13,998 nt of DNA, taken from Candidatus Poseidoniales archaeon. GTDB lineage: Archaea > Thermoplasmatota > Poseidoniia > Poseidoniales > Poseidoniaceae. The stretch covers positions 1-13,998 of the forward strand of contig QXYA01000067.1 of NCBI GenBank assembly GCA_009887135.1, given 5' to 3'. This document shows, piece after piece, positions 6,462 to 13,698 of this stretch (the stretch's first letter is position 1; each line of letters begins with the position of its first letter). The notes beneath the pieces were generated by a model, which did not search any database, was not told where the DNA came from, and saw only the letters and a program-made list of their open reading frames with translations. The position numbers and the translations under genes are program-made.

Positions 6462-9359
6462 TCAGAGAGAATCGTCGTCGTTTTCAACTTCGACAAGTTC
6501 CAATTCTACCTCTGATGATGCATCAGGTGAAGGGGAGGATTCGAGACCATCCCAGTCGAACCCTGGTTCTTCTTGGACAACTTCTGTCGGTTCGACCATT
6601 GAAGCATATAATTGAGCTTTCATCTTGTTCTGCCCACGACGATAAATACCGAAGCCAAGTAGAACAAGTACTGACAGGAACATGACCATAGTTGTTGGTT
6701 CAGGATCTGCTAATTCACTCATGATGGCATTAATGATTCCAGAACTTTCGGTCTTGAATGAGAACGTCGGTTCTTGAGTGTAACAAATTTCAGGGTTACA
6801 TGGATACGGATTTTCTTCATCCATCGGCACGACAGTTAACTGGAAATCAACCATTTGGCCATTCTTTACGTTTGCAGGCGCTGTAATTTCAAGCGTGAAG
6901 TCTTCAGTGGAAAAGGCAGGAAGTGAAAGAGAGACAAAATCACCGCCATCAAGAGTGCCATCCCAGCCTTCAGGGGTATCGAGAGTGATGAAGACCTGTA
7001 ATTCAACGTTGTTTTGGTTTTCAATTCTGTATTCAACATCGATTGTTTCGCCTGCTCCGATGCGTGTGGATTGAGTCTTTTGCTCTACGGCGAGCCTACC
7101 TGGTTCAACCTCACTACTGATCTCGACAGTAAGCGGTAGGTCGAAATAACGAGGTTCATCACCGCTATCCGTTTCTTCAGCGACCTGCATGTAGATGGTG
7201 TGTAGTCCAGCTTCCACTTGTTGACGCACGGTCATTTCGACCTTGACATCCACATATTGACCTCCTGTAAGAGATGCAACGAGAGCAATGTTTCCTTCAA
7301 CATCTGTGATATCGTACATCCAAGTTGCATAACTTGGATCTTCATCGATGTTTCTTTGGACTGCAGAAGGATTTTTGATGATCCAGTTTGTTGTTCCGGC
7401 ATCCTCGGAAGAATCGGTGATGCGGACGTTGTAAACGACTGTCGAACCAGGAGAAACAGGACCTACAGTGCCCAGAGAACCAGCGTCTGAATCAGAGATG
7501 ACTTCAGCAAGGATTCCAAAGGTTCGATGGATGGTCCAACCAACCGATGTTGAGAGGGTTTCTTCTGAACTACCATCAGAGGTGACTGAGAACCGCAGTA
7601 GACCAATATCGACTGCATCTCTTTCATCAGGCGGATAAACCTCTACTTTAATCATAAGAATTTCGCCTTGACCAACAACTGGGGTGATTGAGTCAATGCC
7701 TTGCTCTGAAAGTTCGGCCCCAGTACCATTGATGAGGAACTTGACGTCCCAAGCGACAGGAATTTCTTGTTGTCGAAGCCGATAGGTATCATCATCAAAC
7801 CCTACATTTGTAATCTTAAGATAGAAATCTCCCACTTCGTCATAGTCTACGTAATGGGATAAATTTTCGTTGTAGAAGTCAAGCCGATCTGAGTCGTAAA
7901 TCTGAATTTGTTGCTCTACATCTTCAAAGACTTCAATATCAGGCTCTCCAAATTGATTTACCTTTTCTACATCGATTTCGAGTGAGATCAATCGTACTTC
8001 AGCAGCACTTCCAGCACCATTTGAAACATATGCTCTCGCTTCAACTACGATTTGGTAATTATCGCTGATACCACTCAAGTCTTCAGGTACTTCGACAGTA
8101 AGTTCAGGTCGAACCGATGATCCTCCTCCGGTAAGAGTATATCCACCTGGATTCGACCAAATAGGATCGGACCATCCTGAAGGGAGTGACTGTTGTAATT
8201 CAAGTTCAACTGTGAGGTCAGAAGTCAATGCTCCTGTGTGATCTAAGATTAATTCAATCGACGAGGTTTGTCCAGGTGCAACCAGGAGACGACGTATCTG
8301 ATTCGATGGGAAATCCAAGTAAATATCGTGTTCTAGGAAGGTCATCCCAAGTTGGTGCTCGTAATTGATAGTGTGGCCTTGTACATCGGTAATCACCATG
8401 GTCAAAGGATAAAGTCCAGGCGTTATACCAGAATCATAGGTGTACGAGAAATTACCCACAAGTCCGTCGTTATCCAATTTCAAATCTGAATCTGTAAATT
8501 CCTTTTCAAACACTGCGTTGGCCTCGTTGGGAGTGCTAAGTACAAGTTCGATTTTGTCGATATCATCTCTTCCGAAAGCGTCTCGAACATCAACGCTGAA
8601 TTGCATTGTTCGCTTTTCTAGACGGTGCGTTGGAGACCAATCTGTAACTTCAACTTCAGACCAGCCTTCGCCTTGGTAGTGAACCTTTACTTGCGACCCA
8701 GATAGAGCATCTGCACGTATTTCTAAGCGCGAATAATCGTTTCCAACAGCCCCTCCGTAGGCAATATCAACCTGACAGGTTGCGCCACCGATAGGACTAC
8801 CGCCACCGCCTTCACAAGAAGCGGTTGCTTCGATATCCAGTGCAAGGCGATCGCCATTTTCAACAACGAATCCATCTGACCCAACATTGAGTAAAATCGT
8901 GTAAGGTTCCCAAGAATCGCTTCCTCCGAAGAAGCTTGCGTTTTGAGGTACGCCCAAGTTTTCAGTAACTTGCTTTACCAACTCAGTGCCAGAGTATAAC
9001 TTGAAAGTAGCCTCAGCATCAGAGTCGCCCTGGCTTGCACGCCACTTCAGATAAACAACGACCTTTACTTCGTTGTTGGATTTACCCTCGACGATTAAAT
9101 CCGAAATCATTTCTTCTGATTCAAACCGAATCCCATTCTCTAGTAAACTAGCTTCTTTTTGGCTGCCTTCAGGTTGAATCGTCGTAATTGCGTCATTCCC
9201 TTCGATTGAATCTAAGAACAATTCATAATCCTCTAAATTCCCCCCAACAGAGGAGACAGTTTCCGTTTCGGAAAACGATGACGGCTCAGTATTTTGAAGA
9301 GGCATCCCCATTAGAAGAAGCGAAATCAGAGCTACGAAAACAAATCGATTGGAAGACAT
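6462..9359 (-). CDS. Secreted, C-terminally membrane-anchored beta-sandwich surface protein (NEW3-like)
   Basis: The product has 965 residues from the ATG at 9359; a TTG at 9365 would add two residues, and ATG is preferred. Residues 1-18 hold a short basic start and a hydrophobic run (FVFVALISLLLMG), a Sec signal. The middle is a long extracellular region of beta-rich modules without catalytic motifs that I recognise. Residues about 754-845 resemble an NPCBM-associated NEW3 domain: a GAGETIDVEYRIEN strand pair, then TPEGWDGTL, then LPAFSTEDFTLEITAP. A pair of Cys residues follows (CNPEIC). Residues about 889-905 form a single membrane span (VMFLSVLVLLGFGI) followed by YRRGQNK, a positive stop-transfer flank. 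The last 60 residues should be cytoplasmic and are strongly acidic, ending ENDDDSL. It lies just upstream of the giant TSP3 gene on the same strand, so the two may form one surface assembly; that is inference. Confidence 0.88.
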   Translation of the reverse strand: MSSNRFVFVALISLLLMGMPLQNTEPSSFSETETVSSVGGNLEDYELFLDSIEGNDAITTIQPEGSQKEASLLENGIRFESEEMISDLIVEGKSNNEVKVVVYLKWRASQGDSDAEATFKLYSGTELVKQVTENLGVPQNASFFGGSDSWEPYTILLNVGSDGFVVENGDRLALDIEATASCEGGGGSPIGGATCQVDIAYGGAVGNDYSRLEIRADALSGSQVKVHYQGEGWSEVEVTDWSPTHRLEKRTMQFSVDVRDAFGRDDIDKIELVLSTPNEANAVFEKEFTDSDLKLDNDGLVGNFSYTYDSGITPGLYPLTMVITDVQGHTINYEHQLGMTFLEHDIYLDFPSNQIRRLLVAPGQTSSIELILDHTGALTSDLTVELELQQSLPSGWSDPIWSNPGGYTLTGGGSSVRPELTVEVPEDLSGISDNYQIVVEARAYVSNGAGSAAEVRLISLEIDVEKVNQFGEPDIEVFEDVEQQIQIYDSDRLDFYNENLSHYVDYDEVGDFYLKITNVGFDDDTYRLRQQEIPVAWDVKFLINGTGAELSEQGIDSITPVVGQGEILMIKVEVYPPDERDAVDIGLLRFSVTSDGSSEETLSTSVGWTIHRTFGILAEVISDSDAGSLGTVGPVSPGSTVVYNVRITDSSEDAGTTNWIIKNPSAVQRNIDEDPSYATWMYDITDVEGNIALVASLTGGQYVDVKVEMTVRQQVEAGLHTIYMQVAEETDSGDEPRYFDLPLTVEISSEVEPGRLAVEQKTQSTRIGAGETIDVEYRIENQNNVELQVFITLDTPEGWDGTLDGGDFVSLSLPAFSTEDFTLEITAPANVKNGQMVDFQLTVVPMDEENPYPCNPEICYTQEPTFSFKTESSGIINAIMSELADPEPTTMVMFLSVLVLLGFGIYRRGQNKMKAQLYASMVEPTEVVQEEPGFDWDGLESSPSPDASSEVELELVEVENDDDSL

Positions 9360-9396
9360 AGTCAAGACATCCCTTATGCTAACGGATAGCAGCGGG

Positions 9397-9411
9397 CGTT
9401 AAACCATTTTG
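9397..9411 (-). promoter_or_regulatory. Possible archaeal BRE/TATA promoter of the 965-residue surface protein
   Basis: On the minus strand this reads CAAAATGGTTTAACG, an A-rich BRE-like stretch followed by a TTTAA box. The box centre is about 42 bases upstream of the ATG at 9359. Archaeal start sites usually lie some 25 bases after the TATA centre, which would give a leader of about 16 bases. The match is imperfect. The gene could also be read through from the tRNA. Confidence 0.3.
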
Positions 9412-9452
9412 CATGATTTGTGTAAACAATTGCCATTACACCGTTCATATTG

Positions 9453-9539
9453 TGGTATCGAGGGAGGGATTTGAACCCTCGAACCCATCTGGGACCGGAT
9501 CTTAAGCCCGGCGCCTTTGACCACCTCAGCCACCTCGAT
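9453..9539 (-). tRNA. tRNA-Leu (anticodon UAA), with encoded CCA
   Basis: The minus strand folds as a complete class II tRNA. The acceptor stem ATCGAGG pairs perfectly with CCTCGAT, followed by discriminator A and an encoded CCA (9455-9453). The D stem is GCT/GGC with GG in the loop. The anticodon stem is CCGGG/TCCGG around the loop CTTAAGA, giving anticodon TAA at 9504-9502, which reads UUA (and UUG by wobble). A long variable arm (CCC-AGAT-GGG) is the leucine or serine hallmark. The T arm is GAGGG-TTCAAAT-CCCTC. No intron is visible. The first acceptor pair is A-U, less usual than G-C. The gene lies 36 bases after the dehydrogenase stop codon on the same strand. Confidence 0.96.
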
Positions 9540-9553
9540 AATACGGCTGGGAA

Positions 9554-9574
9554 GAAGGATGTATGAAATCCTTC
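9554..9574 (-). other. Small perfect hairpin between the dehydrogenase stop and the tRNA gene
   Basis: GAAGGAT, a seven-base loop, then ATCCTTC form a 7-bp perfect stem beginning one base after the TAG stop of the dehydrogenase gene. No T-tract follows, only a pyrimidine-rich stretch. It could be a weak terminator, a 3'-end stabiliser, or part of the tRNA leader. It may also be chance. Confidence 0.35.
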
Positions 9575-9575
9575 C

Positions 9576-10313
9576 CTATGGAGAAAGTGTCCATCCGCCA
9601 TCAACTTTCAATTCCTGTCCAGTGATGTATGAGGCATTTGCTAGGAAGAAAACAGCAGATGCGATGTCCTCCGGCGTACCAGAACGCTGTAAAGGAACAC
9701 GTTGCAAAATATTGTCAAAATGTTCCTGCTCCCAATCAGCAGAAAGGATCGCCCCTGGCCCAACACAATTGACTCGGATACGAGGGGCGAGTTCGCCAGC
9801 CAGCCCAACCATGAGTTGACGCAAGCCGGCCTTACTCGCTGTGTAATGAGATAATTTTTCCCAATGTTGGCCACTCGATGTGTCGGTTAAAGCAATCACA
9901 CAACCTTCTATAGAAGAGAGACATAGGGTCAATCCTTGGGTTAATTGTAGCGGAGATTCTACATGCAATCGATTCATCACCCGCATGTCTTCAACAGTAA
10001 GATCTTCAATTGGTATTTGACTGTATTTTGAGGCATTATGGACCAGAACATCAAGTCCACCTCGTTCTTTGACAAAAGGATGATTTTCGACGAGTTCGAC
10101 AAGCATTTCTGTCGCCCCCTCATCTGTCAAATCTGCTTGAAGAACATCTGCCTGGGCCCCTGAAGTCCGCAACTCTTTTGCCAACTGGTTTCCTTCTTCC
10201 AATGAAGTGGATACATGGATGATAACGGAGTAACCATTGCGTGAAAAATGTTCAACAATGGCCTTGCCTATACGTTTGGCACCGCCCGTAACAAGTACAG
10301 TTGGATTGGCCAT
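9576..10313 (-). CDS. Short-chain dehydrogenase, pteridine reductase/FolM-like
   Basis: This is a 245-residue NAD(P)H-dependent SDR, normal length for the family. The start is the ATG at 10313, which places the first strand (PTVLVTGG) directly at the N-terminus; an in-frame TTG at 10328 would add five residues. The nucleotide-binding motif is TGGAKRIG (9-16), matching the TGxxxRxG of pteridine reductases in contrast to the common TGxxxGxG. The motif after strand four is HNAS (92-95) in place of NNAG, also as in PTR1 and FolM. The catalytic set is Asp144, Tyr157 and Lys161 (YTASK). The Asp, 13 residues before the Tyr, replaces the usual Ser and matches the PTR1 arrangement. The C-terminus ends with ITGQELKVDGGW, standard for the fold. 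Likely role: reduction of a dihydropterin or dihydrofolate, in the cytoplasm. Other SDR substrates cannot be excluded. No clear Shine-Dalgarno precedes it, so its mRNA may be leaderless. It is divergent from lipA. Confidence 0.85.
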   Translation of the reverse strand: MANPTVLVTGGAKRIGKAIVEHFSRNGYSVIIHVSTSLEEGNQLAKELRTSGAQADVLQADLTDEGATEMLVELVENHPFVKERGGLDVLVHNASKYSQIPIEDLTVEDMRVMNRLHVESPLQLTQGLTLCLSSIEGCVIALTDTSSGQHWEKLSHYTASKAGLRQLMVGLAGELAPRIRVNCVGPGAILSADWEQEHFDNILQRVPLQRSGTPEDIASAVFFLANASYITGQELKVDGGWTLSP

Positions 10314-10415
10314 GTTTGTGCTTAACAACTCGTATTCATCAATGCTCGTATTTCAAAAACTCATGATTTCCCTCCTGCACACCTTTTTGATGTTCGTTCA
10401 TGTGGACGTAACATC

Positions 10416-10425
10416 GGGGGGGTAA
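10416..10425 (+). promoter_or_regulatory. Shine-Dalgarno-like G-run of lipA
   Basis: Seven consecutive G followed by TAA stand in for GGAGGTGA, ending four bases before the ATG at 10430. The same four-base spacing is seen for bkdA1 and bkdA2. It favours the ATG at 10430 over the in-frame ATG at 10448. Confidence 0.5.
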
Positions 10426-10429
10426 GGCG

Positions 10430-11443
10430 ATGAGTAAAAATCTAAAAATGGCATCACTGAAAGCGCCTCGTCCTCGTTTACCAAACTGGTTTCGTACTAA
10501 ACTTCCCTCTGGGAAAGAGCAGCAAATGTTCAACGAAACAATGGACGCTGTGAAGGACAACAAACTTCACACTGTTTGCCAAGAAGCAAAATGCCCGAAT
10601 ATCCACGAATGTTGGTCAAGTGGAGATGCAACCTTCATGATCGCAGGAAAAGAGTGTACGAGGGGTTGTCGATTCTGTGCTGTTGGAACTCGTAAGACCC
10701 CGCCTCCTCTCGACCGAGAAGAGCCTCAACATCTTGCAGAGGCTGTGTCTTCAATGAACCTGAGACATGCCGTAATCACAGTTGTCAACAGAGATGATTT
10801 AGAAGATTCAGGAGCGGACCACTACAAAAAATGTCTCGATGCAGTAGCGAAATCCTCTCCCGAAGTTACACTTGAGTTGCTTTGTTCAGACCTCGCTGGC
10901 GATCTAGGCGACTTAGCTCATCTCCTAGATTCAAGCCCACTAGTCGTGTTTGCCCACAATGTAGAATGCGTCCCAAGATTGGATTCAATAGTGCGTGATC
11001 CCAGAGCATCGTTTGAACAATCGATTATGATCCTCAAAGAAGCGAAACGGCTTCGCCCTGATATGATTACCAAATCCTCGATTATGGTCGGAGTTGGTGA
11101 AACAGATGAAGAAGTTCTAGAAGCCATGCAACTGCTTCGTGATGCTAAAGTCGACTTATTGACAATAGGGCAGTATCTTGCACCATCCAAAAACCACCTA
11201 ACCGTCGATAGATTCCCTGAACCCGAAATGTATGACATATGGGCAGAAGCGGCGATTAAAATGGGCTTTTCTGGCGTTGCTTGTGGGCCACTTGTCCGCT
11301 CGTCTTACAAGGCAGGATTGCTTATGCGGAAGACAATCGACGCAACGAATCAAGAAGAAATGCCAGGAGCGTATGTCAAAGTACAGCCAATAGCAATTCA
11401 CCAACATCCCTTAAACCCGAGTCATGGTGAGGTGAACCAATGA
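10430..11443 (+). CDS. lipA: Lipoyl synthase (radical SAM)
   Basis: LipA inserts two sulfur atoms into octanoyl groups on lipoyl domains, using S-adenosylmethionine and two [4Fe-4S] clusters. The 337-residue product is of normal length. The auxiliary cluster motif is Cys50, Cys55, Cys61 (C-x4-C-x5-C, within CQEAKCPNIHEC). The radical-SAM motif is Cys76, Cys80, Cys83 (CTRGCRFC). KSSIMVGVGET (215-225) and TIGQYLAPSKNHL (245-257) are typical family blocks. The C-terminal VRSSYKA (289-295) supplies the Ser that binds the auxiliary cluster in known enzymes. The usual HNLET is HNVEC here, a mild variation. The last four bases overlap the start of bkdA1 (ATGA), so translation is probably coupled. 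Being first in the operon, it would be made together with the E2 it matures. No octanoyltransferase or lipoate ligase gene is in the window. Confidence 0.96.
   Translation: MSKNLKMASLKAPRPRLPNWFRTKLPSGKEQQMFNETMDAVKDNKLHTVCQEAKCPNIHECWSSGDATFMIAGKECTRGCRFCAVGTRKTPPPLDREEPQHLAEAVSSMNLRHAVITVVNRDDLEDSGADHYKKCLDAVAKSSPEVTLELLCSDLAGDLGDLAHLLDSSPLVVFAHNVECVPRLDSIVRDPRASFEQSIMILKEAKRLRPDMITKSSIMVGVGETDEEVLEAMQLLRDAKVDLLTIGQYLAPSKNHLTVDRFPEPEMYDIWAEAAIKMGFSGVACGPLVRSSYKAGLLMRKTIDATNQEEMPGAYVKVQPIAIHQHPLNPSHGEVNQ
11429..11435 (+). promoter_or_regulatory. Shine-Dalgarno of bkdA1
   Basis: GAGGTGA lies inside the last codons of lipA and ends four bases before the overlapping ATGA start. It is an exact match to the core complementary to the 16S rRNA 3' end and fixes the bkdA1 start at 11440. 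Confidence 0.75.
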
Positions 11444-12681
11444 CGGAGAGACGAACGGCGACAACAGCGCCTTACACCATCGGAATCCCTCCATTTAGAC
11501 CCGGCGAAGCAGCAGATTTTGGAGGCTCATTCAAGGAGCAACCCGAAGATCTCAATAGGCCAAATCCAGCAACATGTACATCCGATGATACAGTATCTCA
11601 TGCACGAGGCCTTGTTCGAGTTCTCGATGATAATGGTGAGGCGAAAGGGGAATGGAATCCTAATCTCGATAAAGCAACGATGATTGAGGGGTTGGAATAC
11701 ATGATGCGCTTGCGAATCTTCGACGATCGAATGATCAAAATGCAGCGTACTGGAAAACTTTCATTCTACATGCGTTCATTTGGTGAAGAAGCAATTGCAA
11801 TTGCACAAACAATGGCATTGAAAGAGCAAGATTGGATATTCCCCTCATACAGACAACCAGGCGCTCAATTTGTACGTGGTCGAGACATGGTGAGTATGAT
11901 TTGCCATTGCATTGGTAATACAGAAGACAACGTTCGCGGGAGACAAATGCCAGTCCACTACACCTACAAAGAAGGTAGATTTATCTCAATATCGTCCCCT
12001 GTAGGAACTCAATTCTCTCAAGCAGTAGGCGTAGCAATGGCAAGTGCTTACCAAGGAAAAGACGAGGCATGTATCACATGGCTCGGAGACGGCACATCGG
12101 CTCAAGGCGATTATCACTATGCACTCAACTTTGCATCAACATTCAAGCCACCTGTTATTCTTAACGTCGTTAACAACCAATGGGCAATCTCAACCCATGC
12201 TAATCTTGCAACTGGCGGAAAGACCTTTGCTGAACGTGGTCTTGCCTACGACATCCCATCCTTTAGAGTCGATGGAAATGATTTCCTTGCCCTATACAGC
12301 ATCACCCAATGGGCACGTCAACGAACAGAAGCGGGCCTTGGACCTACTCATATCGAAATCTACACCTACAGAGCAGGGGCACATTCATCCTCAGATGACC
12401 CATCTGCATATCGTCCGAACGACGAAGCTACATTCTGGCCAGGTGGTGACCCCATTCAGAGACTGAAAGACCATCTTGTATCCATTGATGTATGGGATGA
12501 AGAGAAGCATTCTGCACTTGCTCAGAAGATTGACGATGATGTCATGACAGCATACAAGGAAGCGTGTGAGTTTGGAGATCTTGCTTCAGGACCATATCCC
12601 CCTGCTTCAACAATTTTCACCGAAGTCTACGAGACCGTCCCTTGGCACATCCAAGAGCAAAGAGAGGAATTAGGGAAGTGA
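11440..12681 (+). CDS. bkdA1: Branched-chain 2-oxoacid dehydrogenase E1 alpha subunit
   Basis: With BkdA2 it forms the thiamine diphosphate-dependent E1 that decarboxylates branched 2-oxoacids from Val, Leu and Ile and acylates the lipoyl group of E2. The 413-residue length and the roughly 75-residue N-terminal extension, including the block ARGLVRVLDDNGEAKGEW (55-72), follow Pseudomonas-type BkdA1 and not the shorter pyruvate dehydrogenase alpha chains. SFYMRSFGEEA (108-118) and YRQPG (137-141) are standard E1 alpha blocks. The ThDP motif runs from GDG (216-218) to NN (245-246). YRAGAHSSSDDPSAYR (310-325) is the loop around the active-site His315, equal to the phosphorylation loop in animal BCKDH. 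From memory the sequence resembles Pseudomonas putida BkdA1 over its whole length. Substrate choice is inferred; pyruvate use cannot be excluded, since archaeal complexes of this kind can be broad. Confidence 0.94.
   Translation: MTERRTATTAPYTIGIPPFRPGEAADFGGSFKEQPEDLNRPNPATCTSDDTVSHARGLVRVLDDNGEAKGEWNPNLDKATMIEGLEYMMRLRIFDDRMIKMQRTGKLSFYMRSFGEEAIAIAQTMALKEQDWIFPSYRQPGAQFVRGRDMVSMICHCIGNTEDNVRGRQMPVHYTYKEGRFISISSPVGTQFSQAVGVAMASAYQGKDEACITWLGDGTSAQGDYHYALNFASTFKPPVILNVVNNQWAISTHANLATGGKTFAERGLAYDIPSFRVDGNDFLALYSITQWARQRTEAGLGPTHIEIYTYRAGAHSSSDDPSAYRPNDEATFWPGGDPIQRLKDHLVSIDVWDEEKHSALAQKIDDDVMTAYKEACEFGDLASGPYPPASTIFTEVYETVPWHIQEQREELGK
12674..12681 (+). promoter_or_regulatory. Shine-Dalgarno of bkdA2
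   Basis: GGAAGTGA, one mismatch from GGAGGTGA, includes the bkdA1 stop codon and ends four bases before the ATG at 12686. This supports the start at 12686 over the in-frame ATG at 12695. Confidence 0.6.
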
Positions 12682-12685
12682 GATT

Positions 12686-13696
12686 ATGGTTGACATGAAC
12701 ATGATCAAATCGCTAAATTCAGCATTGTCGATTTCCTTGAAAGAAGACCCTAATGTGGTCATCTTTGGCGAAGACGTAGGATTCTTTGGAGGCGTATTCC
12801 GAGTTACTGAAGGACTTCAGGACGAATATGGAGCACATCGAGTCTTTGACTCGCCTCTTGCAGAAGGCGGTATTGCTGCTATTGCAATGGGTATGGGACT
12901 TAACGGACTTCGTCCTGTTGCTGAAATTCAATTCGCAGACTATATTTTCCCAGCATATGACCAAATTGTCAATGAGATCGCAAAGGTCCGACATCGCTCT
13001 GGTGGAGAATTCACAGCACCCCTCACATTCCGCACACCTGCTGGTGGAGGAATCAAAGGTGGACACCATCACTCCCAATCTCCAGAGGCTCAATTTACAC
13101 ACACGCCTGGATTGAAAGTCGTCTATTGCTCAAACCCATACAATGCTAAAGGTCTACTCCTTTCTTCAATTGAATGCAATGATCCTATCATTTTCTTTGA
13201 ACCGAAGCGATGTTACCGAGGTCCGTTCTATGGAGACCCGCACAACGTCCCAACATGGACAGGCCATCCAGATGCTGATGTCCCTGAAGGATATTACACC
13301 GTTCCTCTTGAACAAGCAAGAATTGTCAAGGAAGGTAATGCTTGCACAGTCATCGCTTATGGAACAATGGTCCATGTTGCAGAACAGGCGATTAAAGATT
13401 CAGGAATCGATTGTGAACTTATTGACTTACAGACGCTTGTTCCATGGGACAGAGATACTGTTGTCAATTCAATCAAGAAAACAGGACGATGTGTCATCGT
13501 CCATGAGGCTCCCAAAACCAGTGGGTTTGGAGCAGAAATGAGCGCATCGATTCAAGAACGATGTTTCTATCATCTTGAAGCACCAATTCAACGTGTCACA
13601 GGTTGGGACACACCATTCCCGCATACAACGGAATGGGATTACATGCCAAGTCCTCAGCGAATCGCTGATGCAATAAAGAAAACACAGGTGGAATAA
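12686..13696 (+). CDS. bkdA2: Branched-chain 2-oxoacid dehydrogenase E1 beta subunit
   Basis: A 336-residue partner of BkdA1 in the alpha2beta2 E1, cytoplasmic. FGEDVGFFGGVFRVTEGL (27-44) is the N-terminal signature of BCKDH-type beta chains. Glu60, in DSPLAEGG, is the residue expected to activate thiamine diphosphate. GGHHHSQSPEAQF (125-137) contains the active-site His129. EPKRCYRGPF follows the family's pattern, and GRCVIVHEAPKTSGFGAE and RVTGWDTPFPH mark the transketolase C-terminal domain that binds E2. As with BkdA1, the overall wording of the sequence is close to Pseudomonas BkdA2. The gene starts four bases after bkdA1 stops and ends two bases before bkdB, so the three subunits are almost certainly translated from one message. 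Confidence 0.95.
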   Translation: MVDMNMIKSLNSALSISLKEDPNVVIFGEDVGFFGGVFRVTEGLQDEYGAHRVFDSPLAEGGIAAIAMGMGLNGLRPVAEIQFADYIFPAYDQIVNEIAKVRHRSGGEFTAPLTFRTPAGGGIKGGHHHSQSPEAQFTHTPGLKVVYCSNPYNAKGLLLSSIECNDPIIFFEPKRCYRGPFYGDPHNVPTWTGHPDADVPEGYYTVPLEQARIVKEGNACTVIAYGTMVHVAEQAIKDSGIDCELIDLQTLVPWDRDTVVNSIKKTGRCVIVHEAPKTSGFGAEMSASIQERCFYHLEAPIQRVTGWDTPFPHTTEWDYMPSPQRIADAIKKTQVE

Positions 13697-13698
13697 AT

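Noticed and set aside
9360..9365. TTG start for the 965-residue protein, and likewise TTG at 10328 for the dehydrogenase
   Set aside because: In each case an ATG a few codons later gives a conventional N-terminus: signal peptide directly at the start, or first Rossmann strand at residue 5.
9374..9604. Minus-strand open frame of 76 codons covering the tRNA
   Set aside because: It runs through the whole tRNA-Leu gene and the end of the dehydrogenase gene, and has no family resemblance.
11440..13696. Assignment of the E1 pair to pyruvate dehydrogenase (PdhA/PdhB)
   Set aside because: Alpha-chain length, the N-terminal extension and the signature blocks of both chains fit the branched-chain (Bkd) type better. 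Pyruvate as a secondary substrate remains possible.
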